Assembly: GCF_910592395.1 (NCBI RefSeq)
Contig: NC_088321.1
Coordinates: forward strand, 2,358,001 to 2,422,000
From: Lineus longissimus
Taxonomy: Eukaryota > Nemertea > Pilidiophora > Heteronemertea > Lineidae
Direction: 5' to 3'
Length of the DNA: 64,000 bases
Part shown: one piece after another, positions 34,028 to 46,599 of the stretch
How positions within the stretch are numbered: position 1 is the first letter of the stretch
How the letters are laid out: the number at the start of each line of letters is the position of its first letter
Position numbers and translations under genes: made by a program
The notes under the pieces: generated by a model
What the model saw: only the letters and a program-made list of their open reading frames with translations
Database searches by the model: none
What the model was told of the DNA's origin: nothing

Positions 34028-35002
34028 TTATTTTCCTTAGACAATACAAAGCCTGGTCATCCTAGGGTCGTGGTTACATAGGAAGTTATCATTGCAAAAG
34101 AAGGCCAAACGCAAGCTTGGGTAAAGCAGCACACATAAGTCGAGCACATACAAGCCATGACACAAAACACATTCGGTTTTATAATATGGATTGGCAGTCA
34201 ACTTAGCGAAGGCATACATTTTTAGTTGCAGGTGATTCACTGCCAGTTAAAGGGACTATTATTTTGTCACATTAGGTACAGTTTGGAATATGAATGTAGC
34301 CAAGTTCATGGGGATGGATAGGTGACGCCAGCATCTAACCGAGCATATTATTTGCCTTGGCCATAGAGGGCGCTACCAGTGCAAATCACCGGCAGTTAAA
34401 GGGACTAGCATTTGACATAAGGGTAGTTTGGAATATCAATTTCGCCTGGTTCATGGGGATCGATAAGAGGCGCCAGCATCTTACTAAGCATACATTTGCC
34501 GCTAGAGGGGCTAAAGTGCAAATCACTGGGACTATTATCTTGCGACATGGGGATGGATAGCTGGCGCCAGCGTGGCAGATGGACCACACCAAAGAGTGCA
34601 TCTCAAGATAAACCATAACAGAAGCACTACACTGTCAACTGGAGGTATTCTGTGGCCGTGTTAGCCCCTGGTTTAATTTATACTAGGAACAGAACCTGAA
34701 GCGGTCAAATATAATGGTCGCTCCCCCATTGCGCTTGTTGCGTTGCGTTGCTTTCTTTGCGCAAAGTCCAGTAAGCCTTTCATCAAATGCAAAATGGCCA
34801 AGCGTGAGATGTTATGTCTGGTACTCTCATCAGTGAGTGAAAGTCGATAAATGAGCGACAGTGAACATGGCCAGGCTTTGGGAATTCACGACAATACAGT
34901 GCAGTGCAGACCATTTATTTACTCAAGAAAAATCTAATTTAGAAAATGTAAAAACAGCACATAACAGCTTATCTGAAAGAAGGAAAGGAAAGAATTCGAA
35001 TT

Positions 35003-35091
35003 ATGTCAAGAAGTTACATTTAGCGTATTTTATTAAAATAGGTATAATTAGCGTATTTTATCAAAATATGCAAAATAGAACTTCTTGACAT
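35003..35091. repeat. 89-bp imperfect hairpin, copy 2
   Basis: This is the same foldback as 12217-12305. One arm has TTACATTTAGCG in place of TTCTATTTAGCG, which weakens pairing near the middle of the stem. Confidence 0.65.
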
Positions 35092-36856
35092 GATCATTCT
35101 GGTTCTTTTCTCCTTTTCCACTGTTTCGATCGGCGTCGCCTAGCGGTCTCGGGTATCCAAAACGACTCATTTTAAGCTTTGGAGAACTTTTGATTTGTAA
35201 AATTTGGATGAAATTCGAAGCAACCTAACGTGTATACTATGTTGTATGTGTAAAGTGTGTAGTAAATATCTAACTGTCACTGGCTCATCTATTGTGAATC
35301 TCAATTCAATGAGTTACTATAGAGTACACAATGAAATATAATGATTCATTAGCCCAGCGCATGATCCATACATAACCTCCAGAAAGCTCTCCACTGGTTG
35401 CAGTGGTTGATAGGGTGAGGGACGAGGCCGGTCCACTGCGTTCGCACTGTAAGTATATTATGCTCGGGTTGCTCAGGAAGGACTCACTGGGGCATATCTC
35501 TTTGCTTTTGCTTTCGGCATGGTCCAGCCGGGTTTCCAGCAGTTGAAATGGCTGAAACCTCGTGTGTGAATATAACGGTAAATGACTGCACCCTCTCTTC
35601 CACCAGGTCTGCTGACTGAGCATGCACAGAGGGAAAAACCATCGTGGCGCACTGAATAACCACAGGTGGCCAATAAGTTTTATTTTTGATTAATTCCTTT
35701 CTGTAACAAAATCAAGAAGAATTTACACCAAGGCGTCCAAAATATACCACGGGATAGAATAATTCCGACCAATTACAACTCATTGACCGATTTAAAGGGA
35801 AACGGTATTAGCCAATATGCATCGTAGTCAGACAGGGGGGTGGGCGGAAATGAAAATACTACCGTTTTAAGTTGAACAACTTTTTAAATGTAGATTTGCC
35901 GTGATTGCCGTGGCCAAAATGGCGTGTATTACTTTATTTCAAACAAAACATCACAAAGGAAGTGTTGATGATAGCTGGCTTTCTTAATCATCGTTTGCAA
36001 GGAACGATTGTATACCTTCGTTCACCTGGTTGCAAATCTCAAATAGAGTCTTACAAAAGTATTTATTGATATGTTATTAAATTTTTACACATGTACAAGT
36101 CATGTACATTCTTCAAGAATCTTGAAAAAATCTGAACCAAATAATCTTACAAGAATCTTGTAACCCATGTACATGTTCATGTACACAGAAACGAATACGA
36201 TCTTCACTAAGAATCTTTTAAAAAGAATCGTATCTGGATTTTTGACATGGACACTTACACTGTTGAAATATTTCAAAATCGTTCTTTTCTGAAAGCATGT
36301 ACTCAAACAAAAGTGTCTAGTGTTGGCATTATAAAAATCTAAACGGACCATTATAGGTCACAGAACCCCAATATCCCCAATCCTCGAAGATCCAGAGTCA
36401 GTTGTATCCTCCTCCCCTTACTGACACTGGAATAAATCGATTGTATTTGCGGGGAGAGGCAGACAAATCTGATCCGCCCAAGGAAAACGGCTCCTACATC
36501 ATTCCTTGAAACTCAGTCACTATTGAAAACAATCGCCGTATCTAAAACGTGCTCTTAATCATTGGCTGAAATTTCAAAAGCATGGGACGCATGTGCGGAA
36601 TTTTTTGATCTTACACGAATATTTTGATATTACACGACAATTTTTGTAAGCAGCAAGCATCCTCCCCGCCTTCGGCCCGGGATCGATAAAAAGTATATAA
36701 ATGCTCAGAAAAGAACAATATGACTTCTTGAGTAACTAAACAGCAGTTGGTATTCACTGTGTTCATTTGAAATGTGGTTTTGAGACACGGATGGTACACA
36801 TTTATCATCGAACGGCGGGTGTATTGTGATATCAGTAAACAGCCGGCACTTGTGTA

Positions 36857-37978
36857 GGCCAGTCAATCTAGCTCATTTTAGGGCTTGACCCACCACAAAT
36901 TGCAAAAGAAACGATTCCACCTTTATTCATTCAGGAATAACCCCCTAAACACCATACTAAAAATCTCAATGAATCCAAATAGGGGAAAGGGGTCAAATAT
37001 GCTAATTTTTGCTAATTAGTAGCCAAATATAGGGAAACAATGACTTTTGTCCAAAATCATCCAAATTAGTCAATCAACGTGTCTAATCATATGTTTTCAG
37101 TATCAAGGAAATCTTGACAAGAAAAATTATGTTGCATCGTGGGTAATATGTTAATGAGTCACAAATGTTTGCCAATTTTAAGAAATCTTGATATTAGTAT
37201 ATTTCGTCAAAAATTATCCTGTTGTGACCATTTATGAGTCTAGCCCTAGCCCATTGGACTTAGAGGCATTGAAACCTAATGAATATAACTATAACTATAA
37301 AGTGTTGCGTAAAGGGAAATGTCCTCATTAGCATTATATAGCGTCACAAAATCAGGGTTAGTGTTTCTTCTTAACCGGTTTATGCTAAAAAAGAAACACT
37401 CCTCATTACTTATATTTCATCTCTATGTTAAAAGCGGCCCATCTTCGACCTTCATTACTGAACATCAGAGGTGAGTTCTTTTTTAAATTTATGCATTAGC
37501 TCTCCATATATATTACATATTATATACACTGCTGCCATCTTTGTTTTAATTAAGTTTAAGACAATAACAATATCTTAAATATGTAACATGAAACGAGTTC
37601 CCTGCTAATTGTGAAATGCTATGATGCATCTAATTTGTTTATAGCTGTCACACAGGCAGGTTTTATCCCAGTTAGATCACTTTACAGAGAATAGTATAGG
37701 TACTTAATTATTGCATCTGAAGCATGTGGCTTCATCACTTGAAATTGATATGGGGTGATTAGACACCTTGATTGACTAATTTGGATGATTTTGGACAAAA
37801 GTCATTGTTTCCCTATATTTGGCTACTAATTAGCATAAATTAGCATATTTGACCCCCTGCCCCTATTAGGATTACTGAGATTTTTAGTATGGTGTTTTGG
37901 GGGTTATTCCTGAATGAATACAGGTGGAATCGTTTCTTTTGCAATTTGTACTGGGTCAACCTGCTAATTTGACTGGCC
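36857..37978. mobile_element. Inverted-repeat element T with ~240-bp arms, TA flanks
   Basis: The ends are GGCCAGTCAATC... and its complement ...TTGACTGGCC, each preceded or followed by TA (36855-36856 and 37979-37980). The arms (36857 to about 37107, and about 37740 to 37978) match over about 240 bp at roughly nine bases in ten. The interior has no transposase. It includes a second copy of the AAAAAAGAAACACTCCTCATTAC stretch that also lies at segment junctions. The empty site is in copy 1 (CAGCCGGCAATTCC...TTTTTTTCAG near 16712-16745). TA flanks suggest Tc1/mariner-type movement, not proven. Confidence 0.65.
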
Positions 37979-38332
37979 TAGTGGGGTTTTTTCAGAGCAT
38001 AAGCTCGGTCGATAGGACCGAGTGTTGGCCTGAGTTTCAGGATGTTGAACCCCGGGCTCCTGGACCAAAATTCACTAAAATTGTAATCAAAATGTGTGTA
38101 AAAGGATTGTTTTACAATTTTCTAATATTAAATTTCTTGAATGACATAAAAGGTAATATAAATCTATTCTCTCTTATTGCTGTCTAGCTTGGATGACGTT
38201 GCTGCCCTCGGCCCTGCTTTGGTCTAAAGTTGATAGAACCACCCCTCCCATTTTCTTGTGATGTTGCCCTATTCATTCTGGGTCACCCTGTAACGACCTC
38301 TACCGTCTGTCAAACAAACTGAGTGCGCGCAT

Positions 38333-38393
38333 CGTCAGCTATCATTACTGCTATCAGATTCACTTTCCAAGTCATTATGACACCCAAGGCCTT
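38333..38393 (-). pseudogene. Acidic C-terminal exon-like segment
   Basis: After a GACTAAG acceptor-like site the minus strand encodes CHNDLESESDSSNDS and a stop. The copy-1 equivalent (about 29990-30052) encodes CHNDLESESDSGDDS and a stop, so the changes keep the acidic character. It lies about 1.2 kb downstream of the THAP remnant on the same strand and might be the last exon of the same vanished gene. That link is inference. Confidence 0.25.
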
Positions 38394-39559
38394 AGTCAGT
38401 ACATTTTTTCCGACCTGAGTTGAAACGTCAAGGTTTTCTTGGTCATTTGACCGAAAATTGTAGTCAAATCGGTTCAGAATTGACTGAACTACGTAGGAAT
38501 GATTCCGCGCAGGATACACCACAAACAATAAATAAGTGAATATCCACAAACAATATATGATAATTATCGTGATTATTGTGGGCAGCTCAAAAAATATGTG
38601 TTTTGTACAAGTCCCAAAAAATCAGTGCGATATACTTTTCTTGAAACCCATTATATCCTATTGAAGTGAATTCTGCTGTAATTGATGCAGCTACACGTCG
38701 CACATGTTGGTAATAATTTTTGATTTTGAAGATTTTTGTCATTCAATACATGTTATCAACTAATTAGCCTATACTTTTAGTACTGTCCATCTTCTTCTGA
38801 ATTGGGTCATCTAGTTGAAAATAAAAAAATCTGCCTTCATACGAACAAGCGCGAGGATGTAAAGAACATAGTATTATTGAGTACATGTATATCGCTTTTC
38901 AAAAATCCATAAAAGTTTATAAAAGAAAGAAAAAAATGCCTCGCGTTTTAAAAAACTATTTCTCCGCGGCGGTTGGTTGATCATTGGCAACACGTGACCC
39001 CTCGACTCTATTTGGACTTAAAGTGATACTATGATGTGATTTACAACTTTGCGGAAATACGTCCGTTTTTAATTGTTGATCGCAAATGTAAAGCTCAAAT
39101 TTTCCATTTTTGATTAGATTTATTATAAAATAGCTGTTTTAATCGCGTCAGACTGGCCAACTGCCGAAGACGTTTTGAAAAACCCGCACTAAGTCACGTG
39201 ACCTCATGACGTCACAACATAAACAAGTCAGACGTCGAATATTTTCCTATTCACTCTAGGAAGAAGCTATATCCGCAGTAGTTCGCGTACGCTCAGGAAA
39301 ATCTAATGAATATTAAATGAGGTCTAAAAATTGTTTTTGGAATACCATTTTTATGACGTCATTGATGGAATTTCCTGGTTGGACTTAGGAAATTTGTGAT
39401 GAAATGACTAGGACTGTGGACTTGGGGGAGGGACCGTCCCTTCCCTTACTTCGTTACTTCGGGATTTTTTCCAAATGTGCTGGAAGACCCCCAACGGCAG
39501 ACGAATTTGGAGTTGGTTCTCGAAGTTGTGTTCCGGCGGAGCATCAGGAGGAGAAGATG

Positions 39560-39722
39560 AACCACCGGCTGGTTACCTCTTCACTCGAACTTCATGGTGA
39601 CGGCCCAGTTATTCGATAGGGTCAGGCCAGCGGAAAACCCCAACACCTTCAGTTTTGCTGGTGTTGCCGCAAAACATCGCAGCACAACGCCACCCGACAA
39701 CCCTTTTCTTCTTCTTCTCCAT
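39560..39722 (-). pseudogene. THAP zinc-finger exon remnant, copy 2
   Basis: This copy is paralogous to the 31015-31383 remnant. It reads the same N-terminus up to GVGVFRWPDPI and then a stop; the continuation NNWAVTMKF lies in another frame. Compared with copy 1 it keeps W in place of R and NNW in place of KNR, closer to what a THAP domain would have, so the ancestral exon was probably coding before the segment duplicated. Confidence 0.45.
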
Positions 39723-40045
39723 AATCTTGATGGAATGTCAATGGTCAATGGCAGTTGTAAATAAAAGAATGAGATTTTTTTTCCGCGGGAATGTAAACCA
39801 CCGCGACCGCGAAAATGTTCATGTTGTGACGTCATCAACGAAAACGTCGTAGGCGTAGCGCGATTTCAACGGCATCGAAGCGAGCCGTCCGGGCAGGATT
39901 AAAACCATCAGTTTCTAGAAAATGTGCGTTTCGATTGAAAAACCTTACCGACTTATGAGAAAGGGACGTAGTCATTTGTCAAAAACAGCTAAAACATTAT
40001 ATGGTGAAATTTGACACGAGTTACCCTTTAATCGATTTATGCTAA

Positions 40046-41151
40046 ATGAAATGGCCAGGGCCATTGTGCTCACCTCATGTGGAGGAAAGATGGATAAAGA
40101 GCATGGTATTGTGTCATGTAGTGTTAGGTTTGATGTAGGTCCAAGCAATTACAATTTCCCCAAAATGGCCAATTTACAGTACATTCGACCTCTGTGACCT
40201 TGAAAAGTAGGTCAAATCAAAGAAGACCCGGGTGACACATTGAATGGTTGTTAGAATTAGATGTACCTATGATATAAAATTGGTGCCAATCGGGCAAGTC
40301 ATTACTAGGAATAATGGCATTTTGAAGAATTTAGGATTTGGCCCCCTCCCTGGAGGCCAAACGGCAAATCAGATCGCACCAAACTTCGGTACCCGAGATC
40401 ACCTGACCAAGGGGTACATGTGTACTTAATTTGTGATCAATAGACATTGCAGTTAAGAAACGTGCCATAGTTACGGCCTGACAGCGAATTTACGCCATTT
40501 GACCTCTGTGACCTTGACAAGAAGGTCAAATTAAAAACCTGTGTGACATATACTGTATGGTGGTAAGATGTACCCATGATATCAAATTGGTGGCAATCGG
40601 GCAAGAAGTTAAGGAATAATCACATTTTTAAGGTTTTTGGATTTTGCCCCCTGGTGGTCAAGTGGTGAATCATATTGGACCAAACTTCGGTCCCTGAGAT
40701 CACCTGACTAAGGGGTAAATGTGTACCAAATTTGGTATCAATAGTCATTGCAGTTTAGAAACGTGCCATCGTTACATCCTAACGGCCAATTTACACCATT
40801 TGACCTCTGTGACCTTGAAAAGGGTGTCAAATCAAAAACCCGGAGGATATATGATGCACCTTTGCTAGAAGTACCTACCATATTTTTTTCAAAATTTCCC
40901 GACTACTATTAAGGGCGATATTGCATATTTTCACTTTTAACGTTTGGCCCCCTGGTGGCCAAACCATGAAACGAATCGGATTGAAACTTAGTCTCCAAGG
41001 TGTCATTACATAAGGGTACATGTGTACCAAGTTTCAAATCAATAGCTTTAACAGTTACGAAACGTGCCCTGCTAACGGATGACGGACGACGACGACGACG
41101 GACGACGGACGCCACGGTATGGGATAAGCTCACCTCTGCTAAGAGGTGAGC
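40046..41151 (-). mobile_element. Hairpin-ended element H3, TAA target duplication
   Basis: It is flanked by TAA at 40043-40045 and 41152-41154. Empty versions of the target (TTTATGCTAAAAAAGAAAC) occur near 31736 and 37382. The structure and orientation match H1: GGCC palindrome on the left, hairpin AAGAGGTGAGC on the right, and three AGGTCA direct-repeat sites inside. It is the third copy in the window whose ends can be proven by an unoccupied paralogous site. Confidence 0.87.
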
Positions 41152-43263
41152 TAAAAAGAAACACTCCTCATTACTTATATTTCATCTCTGTAATGTTAAA
41201 CGCGGCCCATCTTCGACCTTCATTGTCAAGTAAGCATGAGAGGTGAGTTCTTTTTTAAATTTCTGCATAATAGGCCAGTCAATCTAGCTCATTTTAGGGC
41301 TTGACCCACCACAAATTGCAAAAGAAACGATTCCACCTGTATTCATTCAGGAATAACCCCCTAAACACCATACTAAAAATCTCAATGAATCCTAATAGGG
41401 GAAAGGGGTCAAATATGCGAATTTATGCTAATTAGTAGCCAAATATAGGGAAACAATGACTTTTTTTCCAAAATCATCCAAATTAGTCAATCGAAAACCT
41501 TATTGATTTATGAGAAAGTGACGTAGTCATTTGTCAAAAACAGCTAAAACATTATATGGTGAAATTTGACACGAGGTACCCTTTAAGTTTTTGACTTGGC
41601 TAAGCCAGAATATTAAGTTATGACAAAAACTTAAGACTCTTTGAAAAACCGGGCCCTGCATGCATTATTCACTGTTGGCTGAAAAGATATGTACCTGCAT
41701 ATCCACGGTCGGCTGAAGAGGTGCCAGCTTTTCCACTGTCGTCTGAAGTGATACCAGCGACTGAAACGCAAAGCAAGTAAACATCATACCAGTTTGTATT
41801 TTCTATGGTTTAAATAATGGAGAAGCACGATTCACTCATAAATACTTAACAAAATCAAGTGGATAATCCGTATGATGGAATCAGATATTAATTTGATAAC
41901 GAAATAATTTTCAATTTGGGAACGGAGATTTCAGCGTGAATGTTGTAATGTTGAGGCAACTGTGTAAAGCATGCTGAAAGTCTACATTTGATGGACAATT
42001 GAAAAGAAAATACTTTAATATTTGTTAACAGTGGCTTCAGGGCCACGTCAAAACAGAGTATACAGAGGGTCAGCAGCCGATATCGGTAACATAATAAATA
42101 TGGGAAATCCCCACCATCGCAGGGCAGTTATATTTAAAGGTTACCACCCTTCGTCAGTGCTGCAAAATCCGCGTCGAGTGCGAAATATACAACGTTTACC
42201 TAAATATGGTGAAATATGAAGGCTATCCATAGTGGCCTACTGGACTTTGCGCAAAGAAAGCAACCAACGTAACGGTCCCTAGGTATTGTTATTTTCCTTA
42301 GACAATACACAGCCTGGTCATCCTAGGGTCGTGGTTACATGGGAAGTTATCATTGCAAAAGAAGGCCAAACACAAGCTTGAGTCAAGCAGCACACATAAG
42401 TCGAGCACATACAAGCCATGACACAAAACACATTCGGTTTTATAATATGGATTGGCAGTCAACTTAGCGAAGGCATACATTTTTAGTTGCAGGTGATTCA
42501 CTGCCAGTTAAAGGGACTATTATTTTGTCACATTAGGTACAGTTTGGAATATGAATGTAGCCAAGTTCATGGGGATGGATAGGTGACGCCAGCATCTAAC
42601 CGAGCATATTATTTGCCTTGGCCATAGAGGGCGCTACCAGTGCAAATCACCGGCAGTTAAAGGGACTAGCATTTGACATAAGGGTAGTTTGGAATATCAA
42701 TTTCGCCTGGTTCATGGGGATCGATAAGAGGCGCCAGCATCTTACTAAGCATACATTTGCCGCTAGAGGGGCTAAAGTGCAAATCACTGGGACTGTTATC
42801 TTGCGACATGGGGATGGATAGCTGGGGCCAGCGTGGCAGATGGACCACACCAAAGAGTACATCTCAAGATAAACCATAACAGAAGCACTACACTGTCAAC
42901 TGGAGGTATTCTGTGGCCGTGTTAGCCCCTGGTTTAATTTATACTAGGAACAGAACCTGAAGCGGTCAAATATAATGGTCGCTCCCCCATTGCGCTTGTT
43001 GCGTTGCGTTGCTTTCTTTGCGCAAAGTCCAGTAAGCCTTTCATCAAATGCAAAATGGCCAAGCGTGAGATGTTATGTCTGGTACTCTCATCAGTGAGTG
43101 AAAGTCGATAAATGAGCGACAGTGAACATGGCCAGGCTTTGGGAATTCACGACAATACAGTGCAGTGCAGACCATTTATTTACTCAAGAAAAATCTAATT
43201 TAGAAAATGTAAAAACAGCACATAACAGCTTATCTGAAAGAAGGAAAGGAAAGAATTCGAATT

Positions 43264-43352
43264 ATGTTAAGAAGTTACATTTAGCGTATTTTATTAAAAT
43301 AGGTATAATTAGCGTATTTTATCAAAATACGCAAAATAGAACTTCTTGACAT
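43264..43352. repeat. 89-bp imperfect hairpin, copy 3
   Basis: Third copy of the foldback. It has an additional G-T change in the outer stem (ATGTTAAGAAG). Confidence 0.65.
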
Positions 43353-45126
43353 GATCATTCTGGTTCTTTTCTCCTTTTCCACTGTTTCGATCGGCGTCGC
43401 CTAGCGGTCTCGGGTATCCAAAACGACTCATTTTAAGCTTTGGAGAACTTTTGATTTGTAAAATTTGGATGAAATTCGAAGCAACCTAACGTGTATACTA
43501 TGTTGTATGTGTAAAGTGTGTAGTAAATATCTAACTGTCACTGGCTCATCTATTGTGAATCTCAATTCAATGAGTTACTATAGAGTACACAATGAAATAT
43601 AATGATTCATTAGCCCAGCGCATGATCCATACATAACCTCCAGAAAGCTCTCCACTGGTTGCAGTGGTTGATAGGGTGAGGGACGAGGCCGGTCCACTGC
43701 GTCCGCACTGTAAGTATATTATGCTCGGGTTGCTCAGGAAGGACTCACTGGGGCATATCTCTTTGCTTTTGCTTTCGGCATGGTCCAGCCGGGTTTCCAG
43801 CAGTTGAAATGGCTGAAACCTCGTGTGTGAATATAACGGTAAATGACTGCACCCTCTCTTCCACCAGGTCTGCTGACTGAGCATGCACAGAGGGAAAAAC
43901 CATCGTGGCGCACTGAATAACCACAGGTGGCCAATAAGTTTTATTTTTGATTAATTCCTTTCTGTAACAAAATCAAGAAGAATTTACACCAAGGCGTCTA
44001 AAATATACCACGGGATAGAATAATTCCAACCAATTACAACTCATTGACCGATTTAAAGGGAAACGGTATTAGCCAATATGCATCGTAGTCAGACAGGGGG
44101 GTGGGCGGAAATGAAAATACTACCGTTTTAAGTTGAACAACTTTTTAAATGTAGATTTGCCGTGATTGCCGTGGCCAAAATGGCGTGTATTACTTTATTT
44201 CAAACAAAACATCACAAAGGAAGTGTTGATGATAGCTGGCTTTCTTAATCATCGTTTGCAAGGAACGATTGTATACCTTCGTTCACCTGGTTGCAAATCT
44301 CAAATAGAGTCTTACAAAAGTATTTATTGATATGTTATTAAATTTTTACACATGTACAAGTCATGTACATTCTTCAAGAATCTTGAAAAAATCTGAACCA
44401 AATAATCTTACAAGAATCTTGTAACCCATGTACATGTTCATGTACACAGTAACGAATACGATCTTCACTAAGAATCTTTTAAAAAGAATCGTATCTGGAT
44501 TTTTGACATGGACACTTACACTGTTGAAATATTTCAAAATCGTTTTTTTCTGAAAGCATGTACTCAGACAAAAGTGTCTAGTGTTGGCATTATAAAAATC
44601 TAAACGGACCATTATAGGTCACAGAACCCCAATATCCCCAATCCTCGAAGATCCATGGTCAGTTGTATCCTCCTCCCCTTACTGACACTGGAATAAATCG
44701 ATTGTATTTGCGGGGAGAGGCAGACAAATCTGATCCGCCCAAGGAAAACGGCTTCTACATCATTCCTTGAAACTCAGTCACTATTGAAAACAATCGCCGT
44801 ATCTAAAACGTGCTCTTAATCATTGGCTGAAATTTCAAAAGCATGGGACGCATGTGCGGAATTTTTTGATATTACACGAATATTTTGATATTACACGACA
44901 ATTTTTGTAAGCAGCAAGCATCTTCCCCGCCTTCGGCCCGGGATCGATAAAAAGTAGATAAATGCTCAGAAAAGAACAATATGACTTCTTGAGTAACTAA
45001 ACAGCAGTTGGTATTCACTGTGTTCATTTGAAATGTGGTTTTGAGACACGGATGGTACACATTTATCATCGAACGGCGGGTGTGTTGTGATATCAGTAAA
45101 CAGCCGGCAATTCCGCTGGAAGCTTG

Positions 45127-45395
45127 TGTAGGCCAGTCAATCTAGCTCATTTTAGGGCTTGACCCACCACAAATTGCAAAAGAAACGATTCCACCTTTAT
45201 TCATTCAGGAATAACCCCCTAAACACCAAACTAAAAATCTCAATGAATCCAAATAGGGGAAAGGGGTCAAATATGCTAATTTATGCTCATTAGTAGCCAA
45301 ATATAGGGAAACAATGACTTTTGTCCAAAATCATCCAAATTAGTCAATCAAGGTGTCTAATCATATGTTTTCAGTATCGAGGAAATCAATGAAAC
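45127..45395. repeat. Truncated left arm of element T at the end of copy 3
   Basis: TAGGCCAGTCAATCTAGCTC and the following 240 bp match 36855 onward. Similarity ends at about 45395, which marks the end of the triplicated region. Confidence 0.7.
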
Positions 45396-45399
45396 CATT

Positions 45400-46320
45400 C
45401 TTGACAAGAAAAAAAATGATGCATCAGAGAGTAAGACAAGGGTGTATATCAGAGACGTCCAGCAAGGTCTTAGTTGATACCTTCATGTTCACGACAAGCC
45501 TACGCTGAACAGACCTATCAAAGGTGAGCATCTGATGAAGACTGGCTAGTCCTCGCCCGCAAAAGAAGTCAGACAACCAGACATCTGGGATTTTTTGGCA
45601 GGAATCGTTTATTTAGTACGTAATGTGGTCTGTCTTACTCTCTGTAAATGGAAGTTTATCAGCCACGGACCCTACATTGCCCTATGTACAAAAATAGTGA
45701 TCTACAGTTCCAAGACAAATATAATAATGTCAATCACAGGAGACGATTTCGGCCCCAAATCCCGCCCATTAGTACAAGAATAACCCAGTTCGAGGCATGT
45801 GAAGTCGTATATCAAGTCCTCGACCACCCGTTTTGGCCAGAACCCAAATATAGATTTAATAAGAACTTCAACTAGCTACTGGTTAGATAGACTAGCACTT
45901 GGTTCTTGTTTTGAATATAGGGGGCTTTTTGTAATTTAGTTTGCTCTTATTCATTAACCGTTGAACTTATTGAATTACTTCTGCCTGAATTGTTTTATGA
46001 CAAACCCATGCTAAAAATTCCCCGCAAACAAAATGTGTTAATCGGGCTAATTTGATGAAATTAAAGGCGACCGACTGCCCATCTACGTGATCAATTAACA
46101 TTAGAAAAATAGAGAATATATATAAGTATTTGCATACGTTTGCCCTTTCACAAAAATTAAGTAGATCCCTAACTATAGCACAGTCTTTCATAAGCATCTA
46201 AAACCAGTACATTACAGCTCGTTGTTTAAGAATATAAATCTTAAAAGGGAACGATGCAATAATAATCCCTACTCTTTCTTTCTGGCACTAATTTGGTTCA
46301 CATTGCCACTTTACCTAATC
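45400..46320. other. No recognisable gene
   Basis: This is unique-looking sequence beyond the triplication. Short frames (for example 45595-45783 plus, 45967-46197 minus) show no family features. It would be downstream of, or in an intron of, the minus-strand kinase that follows. Confidence 0.4.
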
Positions 46321-46326
46321 ATACCA

Positions 46327-46594
46327 TCAGGCTTGTGCTTGGCATGAGACAACCTTAGTTTTAACATTATACAGTAACTTACGCAACTTATCTTTGAGAA
46401 GGTCTTCTGCTGTGGGACGTTTGGCTGGGTCGACGATGAAGGTCAGAGCGAGGAAAGCTTTCACATCACTAGGAACATCGTCAGCAATAGGAGGGGTATT
46501 ACCCATCCCAATAGGATATATTACCGTTGTAGGATCATACCCATTCCATGGACGTTTTCCCGTAGTCATTTCCAACACAACACATCCAGTGCTC
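46327..46594 (-). CDS. Protein kinase exon, C-terminal lobe (STE/MAP3K-like), partial gene
   Basis: On the minus strand an AG acceptor (46595-46596) precedes codons reading STGCVVLEMTTGKRPW and then DVKAFLALTFIVDPAKRPTA with EDLL. These are kinase subdomains IX to XI, and CVVLEM(T)TGK.PW with DP..RP.A resembles MAP3K/STE kinases. The first base completes the W codon left by the exon at 49534-49732 (TG|G), giving DIW|STG. The frame reaches a TGA at 46327, but a strong GTAAGT donor at 46377-46382 suggests the exon may stop at 46383. This is likely a real host gene, with ATP-binding and HRD exons not found here. The substrate is unknown. Confidence 0.75.
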
Positions 46595-46599
46595 CTATG

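Larger units (their letters stand above)
32255..41669. repeat. Copy 2 of the triplicated segment
   Basis: It begins with the CACTGTTGGCTG minisatellite remnant and repeats at 41670, a 9415-bp period. Its own insertions are hairpin elements at 32878-34027 and 40046-41151 and an inverted-repeat element at 36857-37978. It keeps uninterrupted versions of the sites occupied in copy 1 by the Gypsy element (about 38188) and the BEL element (about 38332). Confidence 0.88.
41670..45400. repeat. Copy 3 of the triplicated segment, truncated
   Basis: This copy is nearly identical to copy 2 from 41670 to about 45110, apart from the missing hairpin element at 42290. It then enters the left arm of the same inverted-repeat element (45127 onward). 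Similarity stops at about 45395, inside that element, so the duplication breakpoint lies there. Sharing that element groups copies 2 and 3 together, with copy 1 as the outlier. Confidence 0.85.
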
